A stretch of 64,000 nucleotides of DNA from Candidatus Schekmanbacteria bacterium RIFCSPLOWO2_02_FULL_38_14 (GTDB taxonomy: Bacteria > Schekmanbacteria > GWA2-38-11), in assembly GCA_001790855.1 (NCBI GenBank), contig MGDH01000004.1, positions 2,350 to 66,349 on the forward strand. Reading direction: 5' to 3'. Positions 52,793-61,123 of this stretch are shown in pieces. Each line of letters begins with the position of its first letter. Position 1 is the first letter of the stretch. The notes below the pieces were generated by a model. It did not search any database and was not told the origin of the DNA. It saw only the letters and a list, made by a program, of their open reading frames with translations. The translations under genes and the position numbers were made by a program.

Positions 52793-52859
52793 GTCATTGC
52801 GAGGGACGAAGTCCCGAAGCAATCTCAAAAGGAGATTCCTTCGCTTCGCTCGGAATGAC
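52793..52859. repeat. GTCATTGCGAG palindromic element, copy 8 (short form)
   Basis: The shortest copy: GTCATTGCGAGGGACGAAG, AGCAATCTC, then GGAGATTCC and CGCTCGGAATGAC, with hardly any core. It lies upstream of rlmN on its 5' side, near the decayed AOR locus. Confidence 0.8.
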
Positions 52860-52936
52860 AATAGGGTAAAGTTATTTACAGGACAGGACAATAGCTTACA
52901 GCTATCAAAGCTATTTTGACCTTAGAGCTTTAAACT

Positions 52937-53221
52937 TTATCTATGGTATAAATCTTCAGCTATATCCTCTAACTCCAGTTCCAGCAATTTTTCCTTTTTA
53001 GGAGCCGTAGTTTCTTTGTCCCAACCGCGGCAGTCATAATAGTCGTCAAGCATTTTTTCAATACCCTCTTTTTTAAACGTTTTTCCCCTCCATTTATCAC
53101 CATCAGCTGGTTTTTCAAAAAACATTGACGGCACTCTGTCATTCTTTCTGCTAAAGCCGCCAACTCTGAGATTAAACGCCTGCTCAACAGGCAAAACATC
53201 ATCTATTATCAATCCCCGCAA
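52937..53221 (-). pseudogene. C-terminal remnant of aldehyde ferredoxin oxidoreductase
   Basis: A 94-codon frame, TTG-initiated, matching the C-terminal end of tungsten aldehyde:ferredoxin oxidoreductases: AFNLRVGGFSRKNDRVP, MLDDYYDCRGWDKETTAP, KLLELELEDIAEDLYHR. Full enzymes are about 600 residues, so 500 are absent. It is adjacent to, and overlaps, the ferredoxin-AOR chimera upstream in another frame. The enzyme is not functional. Confidence 0.7.
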
Positions 53222-53628
53222 ATGGTCTGTTCAAATTCCTCGCTCCCTTTCCCGATTCTTGATGCTGCAACCTTCTGCCCATCACACAGAATTTCTCCAA
53301 ATCCCTTTTTATGAGCCATCTGCTCAATAAGCGAATAGACTGTTTTAAAATTTCCCCATTCAAGCTTTATCCCTTCTGTATCCTCGCTTTTTGAAATTGC
53401 ATTAACAGGGCATGCTTTCTGGCACGGAGGGTTTTTGCAGAGCTTGCAGGTTACAGGGTAATCTATGAGATGTTCAACTGTAACAACCCTTATTCTTGAA
53501 AGCCAGGGGGCAAAAATTCCTTCATGCCTGAATGAACAGACTATCTCGCATAGCCTGCAACCAGAGCAAACAGCAGGGAATTTACCTTCTTCAAGAATTA
53601 TTTTTTTATCTTTAACCATAATTTTCAT
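53209..53628 (-). pseudogene. Ferredoxin joined to internal AOR segment (deletion product)
   Basis: 139 residues. Residues 1-80 are a 4Fe-4S ferredoxin with CSGCRLCEIVCSF and CKLCKNPPCQKACPVNAI; after that the expected second CxxCxxCxxxCP is missing. From about residue 86 the sequence is that of the middle of an aldehyde oxidoreductase (LEWGNFKTVYSLIEQMAHKKGFGEIL, SRIGKGSEEF). A deletion has therefore fused the ferredoxin gene to the AOR gene. It then stops while the C-terminal AOR end continues in another frame. The ferredoxin domain may still fold; the enzyme is lost. Confidence 0.65.
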
Positions 53629-53694
53629 TTGAATTTATAAACAAAAACTGTAATGTCAAATGAAATATGGCAAACAAACTTGATTCAACTTTGG

Positions 53695-53719
53695 GTAGTG
53701 GCAGGTCTCCTGACCTGCC
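53695..53719 (+). repeat. REP palindrome, family 1 (GTAG foot)
   Basis: GTAG at 53695-53698, then the palindrome GGCAGGTC-TCCT-GACCTGCC at 53700-53719. It is one of the two REPs flanking the transposase remnant, at its 5' end. Confidence 0.8.
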
Positions 53720-54004
53720 ATCAAGAAATATGAAATATAGTGAAGGCTATCACTTTATTACAATAGTGACAAACAATCGTATCAAGGCATTTAAATACAA
53801 AGAAATAGCTATGATAGCTATAAAGGTAATTTCATTTTATGAAAAGAGGTTTGATTACAAACTTATAGGATTTATTATTATGCCATATCATATTCACTTT
53901 ATCTGTGAACCAATTAAAAATATTTCTAGTTATGAAAATCCTCTTAGGAAAGGTTTATGCAATGATATATTTGATTACGAGTTCTCAGATATTAGACGGT
54001 ATTT

Positions 54005-54027
54005 CGGGTCAGGAGACCCGAAGCTAC
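54005..54027 (-). repeat. REP palindrome, family 1 (GTAG foot), inverted
   Basis: On the minus strand, GTAG (54024-54027), then CTTC and the palindrome GGGTCTCCTGACCC. It is the opposite-orientation partner of the REP at 53695, at the 3' end of the transposase remnant. Confidence 0.78.
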
Positions 54028-54053
54028 CCTGACTTATAAACAATTTCATATTC

Positions 54054-55208
54054 ATGGCACAAACTGCTGACTGCATAATAATTGGTGGCGGGATTATAGG
54101 AATAAGCATTGCCTATAATCTTGTTAAATGCGGATTAAAAAATGTAATCCTTCTTGAAAAGAAGGAATTTCTTGGAACAGGCTCAACTGCAAAATCTGCA
54201 GGAGGAATAAGGCACCAGCATTCAACTGAAATAAATATCAGAATGACTCTTGAAAGCGTTAAAATCTTAAAAACCTTTGAAGATGAGATGGAAGTTAATA
54301 TTGATTTCCGGCAACACGGTTATCTGCTCCTTGCTGCAAGTGAAATAACCCTTTCAGAATTAAAAAAAAATGCAAAACTTCAGAAATCGCTCGGAGTAGA
54401 AGTAAGCCTCTTGTCTCCAATAGAAATAAAAACTATTGTTCCTCAATTAAATATTGATGATATCCTTGGCGGAACATTCTGCCATCAGGATGGTTATCTT
54501 GACCCCAATGGACTTATGTACGGCTATTCCAAAAATTTTAAAAAACTCGGAGGAGAAATTCTTACTTCAACTGAAGTGACAGGAATAAAGGTAAAAAATG
54601 GAAAAGTTTTTTCAGCAGTGACCAACAAGGGGGAAATCCAGTCAGATATAATTATCAACGCCGCAGGTCCCTATGGCGGCAAAATCGCAGAAATGTCCGG
54701 ACTGAAACTCCCTCTCACGCCTCTTAAACGGCAGGTCTTTGTTACTGATGTCTTCAAAGAAATCAGCCCGACTACGCCAATGGTAATAGACCTTGATGCC
54801 CCGTTTTACTTTAGACCCGAACAAAGCGGAGCAATTCTTATGAGCATGGCGGACAAACAGGAAACTTCCGGATTTGACACAACCCTTGACTGGAGTCTTC
54901 TTGAAAAGGTTGTAGAAAAAGCAATCCACAGGGTCCCTGTTTTAGAAAACGCAAAGATTATAACAGGCTGGGCAGGATTGAGGACGCTTACTCCTGACCA
55001 GAATGCAATTCTCGGAGAGGTTGCCGCCTTAAAAGGTTTTATCTGCGCTGCCGGATTCAGCGGTCACGGCATAACACACGCCCCGATAGCAGGGAAACTA
55101 ATCTCCGAGCTTATTATTGATGGAAAAACAGAAACCCTTCCAATCATTGAAATGAGCCCTGAAAGGTTTGCAGACGGAAAATCAGGTTATGCAAATGGCG
55201 TGATTTAA
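54054..55208 (+). CDS. FAD-dependent oxidoreductase, DAO family
   Basis: A 384-residue flavoenzyme of the D-amino-acid oxidase family. The FAD motif IIGGGIIGISIAYNL is near residue 8, SAGGIRHQHSTE near 49, and the C-terminal GWAGLRTLTPDQNAILGEV and GFSGHGITHAPIAGKL are typical of sarcosine oxidase beta and glycine oxidase. The substrate is a secondary or small amino acid, not identifiable. No adjoining alpha subunit or ferredoxin partner is visible. It starts 22 bases after the transposase remnant. Confidence 0.88.
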   Translation: MAQTADCIIIGGGIIGISIAYNLVKCGLKNVILLEKKEFLGTGSTAKSAGGIRHQHSTEINIRMTLESVKILKTFEDEMEVNIDFRQHGYLLLAASEITLSELKKNAKLQKSLGVEVSLLSPIEIKTIVPQLNIDDILGGTFCHQDGYLDPNGLMYGYSKNFKKLGGEILTSTEVTGIKVKNGKVFSAVTNKGEIQSDIIINAAGPYGGKIAEMSGLKLPLTPLKRQVFVTDVFKEISPTTPMVIDLDAPFYFRPEQSGAILMSMADKQETSGFDTTLDWSLLEKVVEKAIHRVPVLENAKIITGWAGLRTLTPDQNAILGEVAALKGFICAAGFSGHGITHAPIAGKLISELIIDGKTETLPIIEMSPERFADGKSGYANGVI

Positions 55209-55374
55209 TTTATAAAAATTTCCCTTTACAGATTTTTTTAATCTGTGATAATGAAAAAAATAGTCAGAAGGGTTTAATGGTTTAATGATTGAAGATTTTA
55301 GATTTTAAAAATTAAAAAGCTGAGAGCTGTATGGTGACAGCTTATATCAAACTTTTGCCTTTTGATTTTCACTT

Positions 55375-55410
55375 GAATCCTTGAACCCTCAAACCCTTGA
55401 AACCTTTTTT
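55375..55410. repeat. GGGTTCAAGG-family repeat arm
   Basis: The reverse-complement arm, GAATCCTTGAACCCTCAAAC and CCTTGAAACC, immediately upstream of recA in a 216-base gap. An AGCTGTATGGTGACAGCTT tract precedes it. There is no gene in the gap. Confidence 0.65.
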
Positions 55411-55424
55411 ACAGGAGACAAACC

Positions 55425-56438
55425 ATGGCTGGAGAACGCAAGGAAAAGGAAAAAGCTATTGATTTAGCCTTTGCCCAGATTGAAAAGCAGTTTGGCAAGG
55501 GTTCAATAATGAGGCTTGGTGCTGAACACGTTGTGCAGGATATTCCTGTTATCTCAACAGGTTCTTTAAGCCTTGACATTGCCCTTGGTGTTGGAGGTCT
55601 GCCTCGGGGAAGAATAATAGAAATCTTTGGTCCTGAATCATCAGGTAAAACAACCCTTGCCCTTCACGCTGCTGCAGAAGCGCAGAAAATCGGAGGAATA
55701 ACTGCCTTCATAGATGCTGAACACGCACTGGATGTCTCCTATGCAAAGAGGCTTGGCGTAAGGACAGATGACCTTTTAATCTCCCAGCCTGATACAGGTG
55801 AACAGGCGCTTGAAATAGCAGAAGTCCTTGTAAGAAGCGGTGCAATTGACCTGATAATAATTGACTCTGTTGCAGCATTGGTCCCAAAAGCCGAGATTGA
55901 AGGTGAGATGGGGGATGCCCATATGGGCTTACAGGCAAGGCTGATGTCTCAGGCTCTCAGAAAGCTTACAGGCATTGTGAGCAAGTCAAACAACATACTA
56001 ATATTCACAAACCAGATAAGACATAAAATTGGTATCTTTTTTGGTAATCCTGAAACAACATCAGGCGGAAATGCTCTCAAATTTTATGCCTCTGTGCGGC
56101 TTGACATCAGGAGAATTGCCTCAATAAAAGAAGGACAGGATATTGTTGGAAACAGGACAAAAGTAAAGGTTGTCAAAAACAAAGTCTGCCCGCCCTTTAA
56201 AGAGGCTGAGTTTGATATAATGTATGGAGAGGGTATTTCCTCTGAAGGAGACATTCTTGATAAGGGAGTTGAATTGGGAATAGTAGAAAAAGGCGGTGCT
56301 TGGTTTTCCTACGATGGCGACAGGATTGGTCAGGGCAGGGAAAATGCAAAACTCTTTCTCAAGGAACACAAGGATACCTGTCTTGAGATAAAGAAAAAGG
56401 TTTTGGAAAAAAAGGACTTGTTGAAAACTAGTAAATAA
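55425..56438 (+). CDS. recA: Recombinase RecA
   Basis: A 337-residue RecA, the homologous recombination and SOS co-protease. Walker A is GPESSGKTT near 66-74, the Walker B-type segment [22 protein letters not shown] near 140, and loop 2 EGxxxGG region [24 protein letters not shown]. The start ATG has GGAG eight bases upstream. It has a short acidic-less C-terminus ending LLKTSK, compared with about 350 residues in E. coli. No lexA or recX follows. Confidence 0.97.
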   Translation: MAGERKEKEKAIDLAFAQIEKQFGKGSIMRLGAEHVVQDIPVISTGSLSLDIALGVGGLPRGRIIEIFGPESSGKTTLALHAAAEAQKIGGITAFIDAEHALDVSYAKRLGVRTDDLLISQPDTGEQALEIAEVLVRSGAIDLIIIDSVAALVPKAEIEGEMGDAHMGLQARLMSQALRKLTGIVSKSNNILIFTNQIRHKIGIFFGNPETTSGGNALKFYASVRLDIRRIASIKEGQDIVGNRTKVKVVKNKVCPPFKEAEFDIMYGEGISSEGDILDKGVELGIVEKGGAWFSYDGDRIGQGRENAKLFLKEHKDTCLEIKKKVLEKKDLLKTSK

Positions 56439-56561
56439 CCCCACGCTTTCGCACAGGGTATTCAGGTTGTGTTTTTCATAAACAAAAATTCGGTTAGATT
56501 ATTTTGAGTAAGCGTTAAGAAGCTTGATTGGTAGTCAGGCTAAGATAAGCCTATACCTGTT

Positions 56562-57320
56562 TTATACAATACCAACAAACCCCTTCTCCACCCATCCCCT
56601 CATATCCTTTGAACCATGGGGAAGTTTTATTTTTAACCACCCATCGCTCTCATCAAGAATTTCAATTTCTGTCCCTTCATGGAGTTTAAACAGGATTGTA
56701 TCATTACTGCTATTTCCGGACCTCACCGAAACCTCTTCTGCAAGCACAACTCCATCCTTAAGGTTTTCCATCACGTAAAACTTTGTTGCTGCTGAAATTC
56801 CGCTTGAAAGCATTATAAAGAGTGAAACAAAGAAAACGGCTCTTAAGAGAGGCAAGGGTTTAAAAATCTTCAAAATAGCTGAAATCCAGAATATTCCATT
56901 GAAGACAAGAAATATCATGAAAAGCTCTTTAAGATTTAAACTGTAATACCAGAAAAAAATTCTTCTGCGAATTTCCGGGTCTTTTATTTCTGTTCTATCT
57001 TTAATATTCTGCCTTGCATAATTAAGATTTGCAGTTAAATCCTCATCCCGAGGACTATATAACTTACCATTCTTGTAATTGAAAATAGCCCTTCCTGTTT
57101 CTCCTTTTCTGAAATAGCAGTTCCCAAGGTTATAATAGAGCAAACCATTTCTGATTCCTGAGTTTAAAAGCTTCTCGTATAATGAAATAGCCCCGTCATA
57201 GTCGCCTTTATTGTATGCCTGGTTTGCTTCAAGAAAAATATTAGAGGGTTCATCTGAAGAAAAAACCGGAAGGGAAATCAGCATTATGGAAAACAGGAAA
57301 AAAAGAACAAAAACTTTCAT
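56562..57320 (-). CDS. batE: BatE-like TPR and SH3 protein
   Basis: A 252-residue protein: signal peptide (VLFFLFSIMLISLPVFSS), TPR repeats (ANQAYNKGDYDGAISLYEKLL, YYNLGNCYFRKGETGRAIFNYKNGKLYSPRDEDLTANL), two membrane helices, and an SH3-like C-terminal domain (VRSGNSSNDTILFKLHEGTEIEILDES). The organisation matches BatE of aerotolerance clusters. It is the last gene, overlapping batD by four bases. Confidence 0.85.
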   Translation of the reverse strand: MKVFVLFFLFSIMLISLPVFSSDEPSNIFLEANQAYNKGDYDGAISLYEKLLNSGIRNGLLYYNLGNCYFRKGETGRAIFNYKNGKLYSPRDEDLTANLNYARQNIKDRTEIKDPEIRRRIFFWYYSLNLKELFMIFLVFNGIFWISAILKIFKPLPLLRAVFFVSLFIMLSSGISAATKFYVMENLKDGVVLAEEVSVRSGNSSNDTILFKLHEGTEIEILDESDGWLKIKLPHGSKDMRGWVEKGFVGIV

Positions 57321-59116
57321 ATAGGAAATCTCCTGAAATCCCTTTCAAGAACATTCAACAGCTCTTCACCGGATATCAAAAGCTCTTTTTTCTCCTCAGG
57401 AGATAAGCCTCCGGAAACAAACTTTTTATACTCAAGGTTCTCAAGGAAACTTTTAACTTTTTCAACAGTCTTCTCATTTATTCCTGCAGTTCCAAGCCTT
57501 TCCCCTATTTCAGCAGGGGTAAGAGCAGAACCTGCAACATTCAGTTTATCTCCAAGATATTCCCTGACAGTCTTGGACAGAATAGTAAAGAAGGCATCTT
57601 TATAATTCTCCCTGCACTTCCTGGCTTCTTTAAGTCTTTTTTTTGCCTCCCCGATGGCTCTCCTGTTTCTTGCAAATTTTATGTCCTTCATGTAACGGTC
57701 ACTTCTTTTTTTATACACAAGACATGACAGATAGGACAGAAAAGGGATTATTGAAAAAGCAATATAAAGAGGGTCTGACAAATTTAGCCTCTGGTCTTTC
57801 AAAGATGAAATTGATGTGTTTATTGGAAGGATATCTCTTTTTAAAACCTTAATTGACTCCTGCAAACTTTGTCCTTTAAAACCTTCTGCAATACGCAATC
57901 TTTCATCCTCGCCTCCGGGCAATCCTGTGAAAACAATCTTCTTAGAGCTTATAGTTTCATATTTTCCGGTTTCAGGATTAAAAAATGAAATTGTTACAGG
58001 AGGAATATTCAGAATTTCTGTTTTTAAAGGAATAATTGCTTTCTTGAAAATTTTTTCCCCGATTAAAGAATCCCCGTCAATACCAATTTCAACCCTTGGC
58101 TGGTCATTATAGATTTTAAATTCAGAAGATTCTTTTAAAAAAGGTTCAGGAATATTTCTGATATTCCCTTTTCCTGAAATTTCCAGATCAAGAGTAGCTG
58201 ATTCTCCAACCTTAATCTCATTTTTGCTTAAGCTTGCAGCGATTTTAAAATTTCCAACAAGGTTGTTAAAGTCTTTAGGTCTGTTTTCTTTTGGCAGAGG
58301 CTTTACATTTACAATAATCGGTTTTGTGCTGAGTATTTTTTGTTCAATTCTTCCGCTACCGAAAAAAGGGTCATCAAAAAAACCTCTGCTTTTTGATCTC
58401 CTGACAATTCCAAACTTAATTCTTGAAGAAAAAATCTCAAGCTTGCCTGCTTTTAATGGAAAAAGAACTGTTCTGATTTCATATACAAGGTACTGTTCTC
58501 CGTTAATTACCTTGCTAAGTTCTCTCTCTTTTCCAAGCTCCTCAGCGATAAAACCCTCAAAGGCAGGTTTTTCAATACTTGCTTCCGAGACAGGAATTTT
58601 TCTGAAAAAGCGGATTGTATAAACTATCTGCTCATTCATATAGGGGTTTGGGTTGTTTATCTCCGCGGTCAGGAAAAACTCCTTTGAATCTGAATCTTTT
58701 CTTGATTCACCTGACAAAGACAGAACTTTTATCTTTATTGGTGCTGTTCTGTAAACCTTTCCTTGGACTTCAACCTGTACCTGACCAATAGTGAAATCTC
58801 CCTCTTTCTGAGGAACCAGAATGTAGTTAAAAGACTTAGAGGCGCTTAAAGTGCCATTGATTATTTTCACTTCAGAAGATGTTCCGCTTGACATGACCTG
58901 AAAGCCCTGAAGAGACGGAAGAACCGGATCTCCCATTCTCTGTGCCCCGTTCACAGCCACAGACAGGGTTATCTGGTCATCCATTGTCGCCTCTGTTTTG
59001 TCAACTGTTGCTGTAACAGTAATCTCAGAAGCTGATGCTGGAAAGATAAAAAATAAAAAAATAAATATTGATGCTAATATAATTGGTTTCAGCTTTACCA
59101 TAATCTTATCAGTCAT
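57317..59116 (-). CDS. batD: BatD-like membrane protein
   Basis: A 599-residue BatD: signal peptide ending in FPASAS, a large periplasmic immunoglobulin-like region (SEITVTATVDKTEATMDDQITLSV... FTIGQVQVEVQGKVYRTAPIKIKVLS), a single membrane helix near 460-475, and a cytoplasmic helical tail ending FRRFPI. Bat proteins support stress or oxygen tolerance, with biochemistry unknown. The start at 59116 (ATG) has no strong ribosome binding site; ATG 59101 is an alternative. Confidence 0.85.
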   Translation of the reverse strand: MTDKIMVKLKPIILASIFIFLFFIFPASASEITVTATVDKTEATMDDQITLSVAVNGAQRMGDPVLPSLQGFQVMSSGTSSEVKIINGTLSASKSFNYILVPQKEGDFTIGQVQVEVQGKVYRTAPIKIKVLSLSGESRKDSDSKEFFLTAEINNPNPYMNEQIVYTIRFFRKIPVSEASIEKPAFEGFIAEELGKERELSKVINGEQYLVYEIRTVLFPLKAGKLEIFSSRIKFGIVRRSKSRGFFDDPFFGSGRIEQKILSTKPIIVNVKPLPKENRPKDFNNLVGNFKIAASLSKNEIKVGESATLDLEISGKGNIRNIPEPFLKESSEFKIYNDQPRVEIGIDGDSLIGEKIFKKAIIPLKTEILNIPPVTISFFNPETGKYETISSKKIVFTGLPGGEDERLRIAEGFKGQSLQESIKVLKRDILPINTSISSLKDQRLNLSDPLYIAFSIIPFLSYLSCLVYKKRSDRYMKDIKFARNRRAIGEAKKRLKEARKCRENYKDAFFTILSKTVREYLGDKLNVAGSALTPAEIGERLGTAGINEKTVEKVKSFLENLEYKKFVSGGLSPEEKKELLISGEELLNVLERDFRRFPI

Positions 59117-59274
59117 AATAAATTATCACGTGCTTTCGCGCGTGGCTTTTGAGTTTATTTTGTTTGTTTGTCATTGACCCAAAAATTCCATCGGACAGGC
59201 GGGAATGATAAACTTTGACTCTTTCTATCCACTAACTACTCTTTATTCCCTACTATTACAGCTTATAGCTGAAA

Positions 59275-60084
59275 TCACCAGTCCCTTGATGGAGTGTAAG
59301 GCATTACTCTTCTTTTCATCGCATCTCCCAAAACAGGGTTTTTCTTCTCCTCCTTAAGGCTGTTTAACAGCATTTCAGCTTCTTCTTTTGAAAGCTGCCT
59401 TGTATTCATTTTGGATTTCCCTTCATCCTTGGGTTTCTCGTTTTCCTTTTCTCCTTGTTGTTGACCACTCTGATTCTGTTTATCTTTCTGCTTGTCCTGC
59501 TGAGCAGAATTCTTTAAATCCTCTCCCTCCTTCTTATTCTCTTTTCCTCCATCTTTTTTATCTTCACCCTTCTTGTTTTCATCCTTTCCTTTCTCATTCT
59601 TATCTTTACCAGCCTCCTTTTGCTCATCCATCTCTTTTTCCAATTTCTCCATTACAAGTTCCAGATTATGCCTGGCATCTTTATCCTCAGGGTCAAGTTC
59701 CAGAGCTTTTTTATAATATTCAGCTGATTTATTTAAATTCCCTTTTCTGTAGAAGCAGTTTCCAATATTATAATAAGCGTTTTCCTTAAGTGGTTTCAAA
59801 TGAGTATCCTTGCTGTTATTTACTACATCAAGATATCCCTTTATTGCTTCATTATAGTTTTTAGTCTTATACTGAGCATTTGATACATTATACTTCACTC
59901 TGATATCCTTAGGATTTTCAACCTGAGCTTTAAAAAAGGTATTTAATGCCTCCTTATAATTTTTTTTATCAAAATGCTCTTTTCCTTCTTTGAAATAGCC
60001 ATATATTGATTTTGCAGAAGCAATAGACGGATTAAAAAATATTGCAAAAAACAACAGGCAGATTATTCCGTAATTAAATACCAT
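59275..60084 (-). CDS. batC: BatC-like TPR protein
   Basis: About 269 residues from the ATG at 60082-60084, which overlaps the batB stop as TAATG; the frame is open 30 codons further but that would run into batB. Signal peptide (CLLFFAIFFNPSIASA), TPR repeats (YFKEGKEHFDKKNYKEALNTFFKAQ, YYNIGNCFYRKGNLNKSAEYYKKALELDPEDKDARHNL), and a long Lys/Glu/Asn/Asp-rich linker at about 170-240. This matches BatC, which connects the VWA proteins to BatD/BatE. Confidence 0.83.
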   Translation of the reverse strand: MVFNYGIICLLFFAIFFNPSIASAKSIYGYFKEGKEHFDKKNYKEALNTFFKAQVENPKDIRVKYNVSNAQYKTKNYNEAIKGYLDVVNNSKDTHLKPLKENAYYNIGNCFYRKGNLNKSAEYYKKALELDPEDKDARHNLELVMEKLEKEMDEQKEAGKDKNEKGKDENKKGEDKKDGGKENKKEGEDLKNSAQQDKQKDKQNQSGQQQGEKENEKPKDEGKSKMNTRQLSKEEAEMLLNSLKEEKKNPVLGDAMKRRVMPYTPSRDW

Positions 60085-61085
60085 TATAATGCCTTTCTTC
60101 TCTCTCTGATAAAAAACTCTCCAACCACAAAACATAACCCTGCAAAAACAAACCACTGGAATCTCTCTTCCCAAACCTTTTCTCTTGTTGCTTTAAAAAC
60201 CTTCTTTTCTGTTTTCTCTTTTATTTCCTCTCTGTAGATTTTTTCAAGGTCCAAATCCCCTGCCACAGACCTTACATAGCTTCCGTCTGTTTCAAGCGCA
60301 ATTTTCTCCAGAGTCGACTCATCAAGCCTTGAAATTACAATATCGCCTTCAGGATTTTTCTTAAAACCTCCCTGAGAACCCTTTAATGGAATTGGAGAAC
60401 CTCTGGCATTTCCTATCCCTATGCAGAAAATCTTAACCCCCTGTTTTTTTGCTTCTGATACAGCATTTATAACTTCTCCTTCCTGGTCTTCTCCGTCAGT
60501 AATAAGGATTAATGCTTTTGACCTGCTTTTTGCGCTTCCAAAAGCCTGAACTGATTTAATTATTGCATCAGCAATTGCTGTTCCTTTAACAGGAATTAAA
60601 TCAGGGCTTAAAAAGTCCAGAAAAATCTGGCACGCACCGTAATCAAGAGTGAGAGGACAGAAGACAAAGCTTATCCCAGAAAATGCCACAAGCCCTATCC
60701 TGTCTCCTTCAAGCATCCTGAGAAGATCTGAAACCTTTCTCTTGGCTCTTTCAAGCCTGTTTGGTTTTATATCTTCAGCTAACATACTGTCAGATACATC
60801 AATGGCAATTATAATATCAATCCCCTCCCTTTTTATTTCTTCCCAGTGAAACCCCCAGAGCGGTCTTATTAGCGCAAAAATCAAAAAAACAGATCCGAAG
60901 ATGAGAAGGCTTTTTTTCAGGATATATCTGCTCTTCTTTATCCCCGGAGCAAGTTTTTCAAGAAGAACCTTCCCGCAAAACTTTTCAAGAAGCCTCTCCC
61001 TTTTGCGGTAAGAATAGACAAAAAACCCGAGCATCAAAGGAATTATCCAAAACATATATAAAAATGAAAGGTTGCCAAATTTCAT
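60084..61085 (-). CDS. batB: BatB-like VWA membrane protein
   Basis: A 333-residue protein: an N-terminal membrane helix pair (FLYMFWIIPLMLGFFVYSYRK, ILKKSLLIFGSVFLIFALIRP), a VWA domain with MIDAS DVSDSM (a DxSxS pattern), GKIxG... ITDGEDQEG, and a C-terminal helix (WFVFAGLCFVVGEFFI). It overlaps batC at its end. The VWA site probably binds Mg and a partner protein. Confidence 0.87.
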   Translation of the reverse strand: MKFGNLSFLYMFWIIPLMLGFFVYSYRKRERLLEKFCGKVLLEKLAPGIKKSRYILKKSLLIFGSVFLIFALIRPLWGFHWEEIKREGIDIIIAIDVSDSMLAEDIKPNRLERAKRKVSDLLRMLEGDRIGLVAFSGISFVFCPLTLDYGACQIFLDFLSPDLIPVKGTAIADAIIKSVQAFGSAKSRSKALILITDGEDQEGEVINAVSEAKKQGVKIFCIGIGNARGSPIPLKGSQGGFKKNPEGDIVISRLDESTLEKIALETDGSYVRSVAGDLDLEKIYREEIKEKTEKKVFKATREKVWEERFQWFVFAGLCFVVGEFFIRERRKAL

Positions 61086-61123
61086 AGTATTAACTCAAAG
61101 GTATAAATCCTAAATTCTCCTTT

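Larger units (their letters stand above)
53667..54032 (+). pseudogene. Decayed REP-associated tyrosine transposase (RAYT)
   Basis: 121 codons with REPs at both ends, inside the open frame. The protein body (from the ATG at 53730) shows YHFITIVTNNR and MPYHIHFICEP, with the HUH metal motif (HIH) of IS200-like and RAYT transposases. It then passes directly to SYENPLRKGLCNDIFDYEFS, corresponding to the YIHxNPVRxGLVxxxxDYxWSS end of RAYTs. About 50-70 residues with the catalytic Tyr helix are missing. It is therefore an internally deleted, probably inactive copy. RAYTs move REP palindromes with a GTAG foot, exactly what flanks it. Confidence 0.75.

Noticed and set aside
57317-59116. Second gene on the opposite strand within the Bat cluster
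   Set aside because: The plus-strand frames here are short shadows with no ribosome binding sites; the minus-strand Bat genes are continuous and overlapping.
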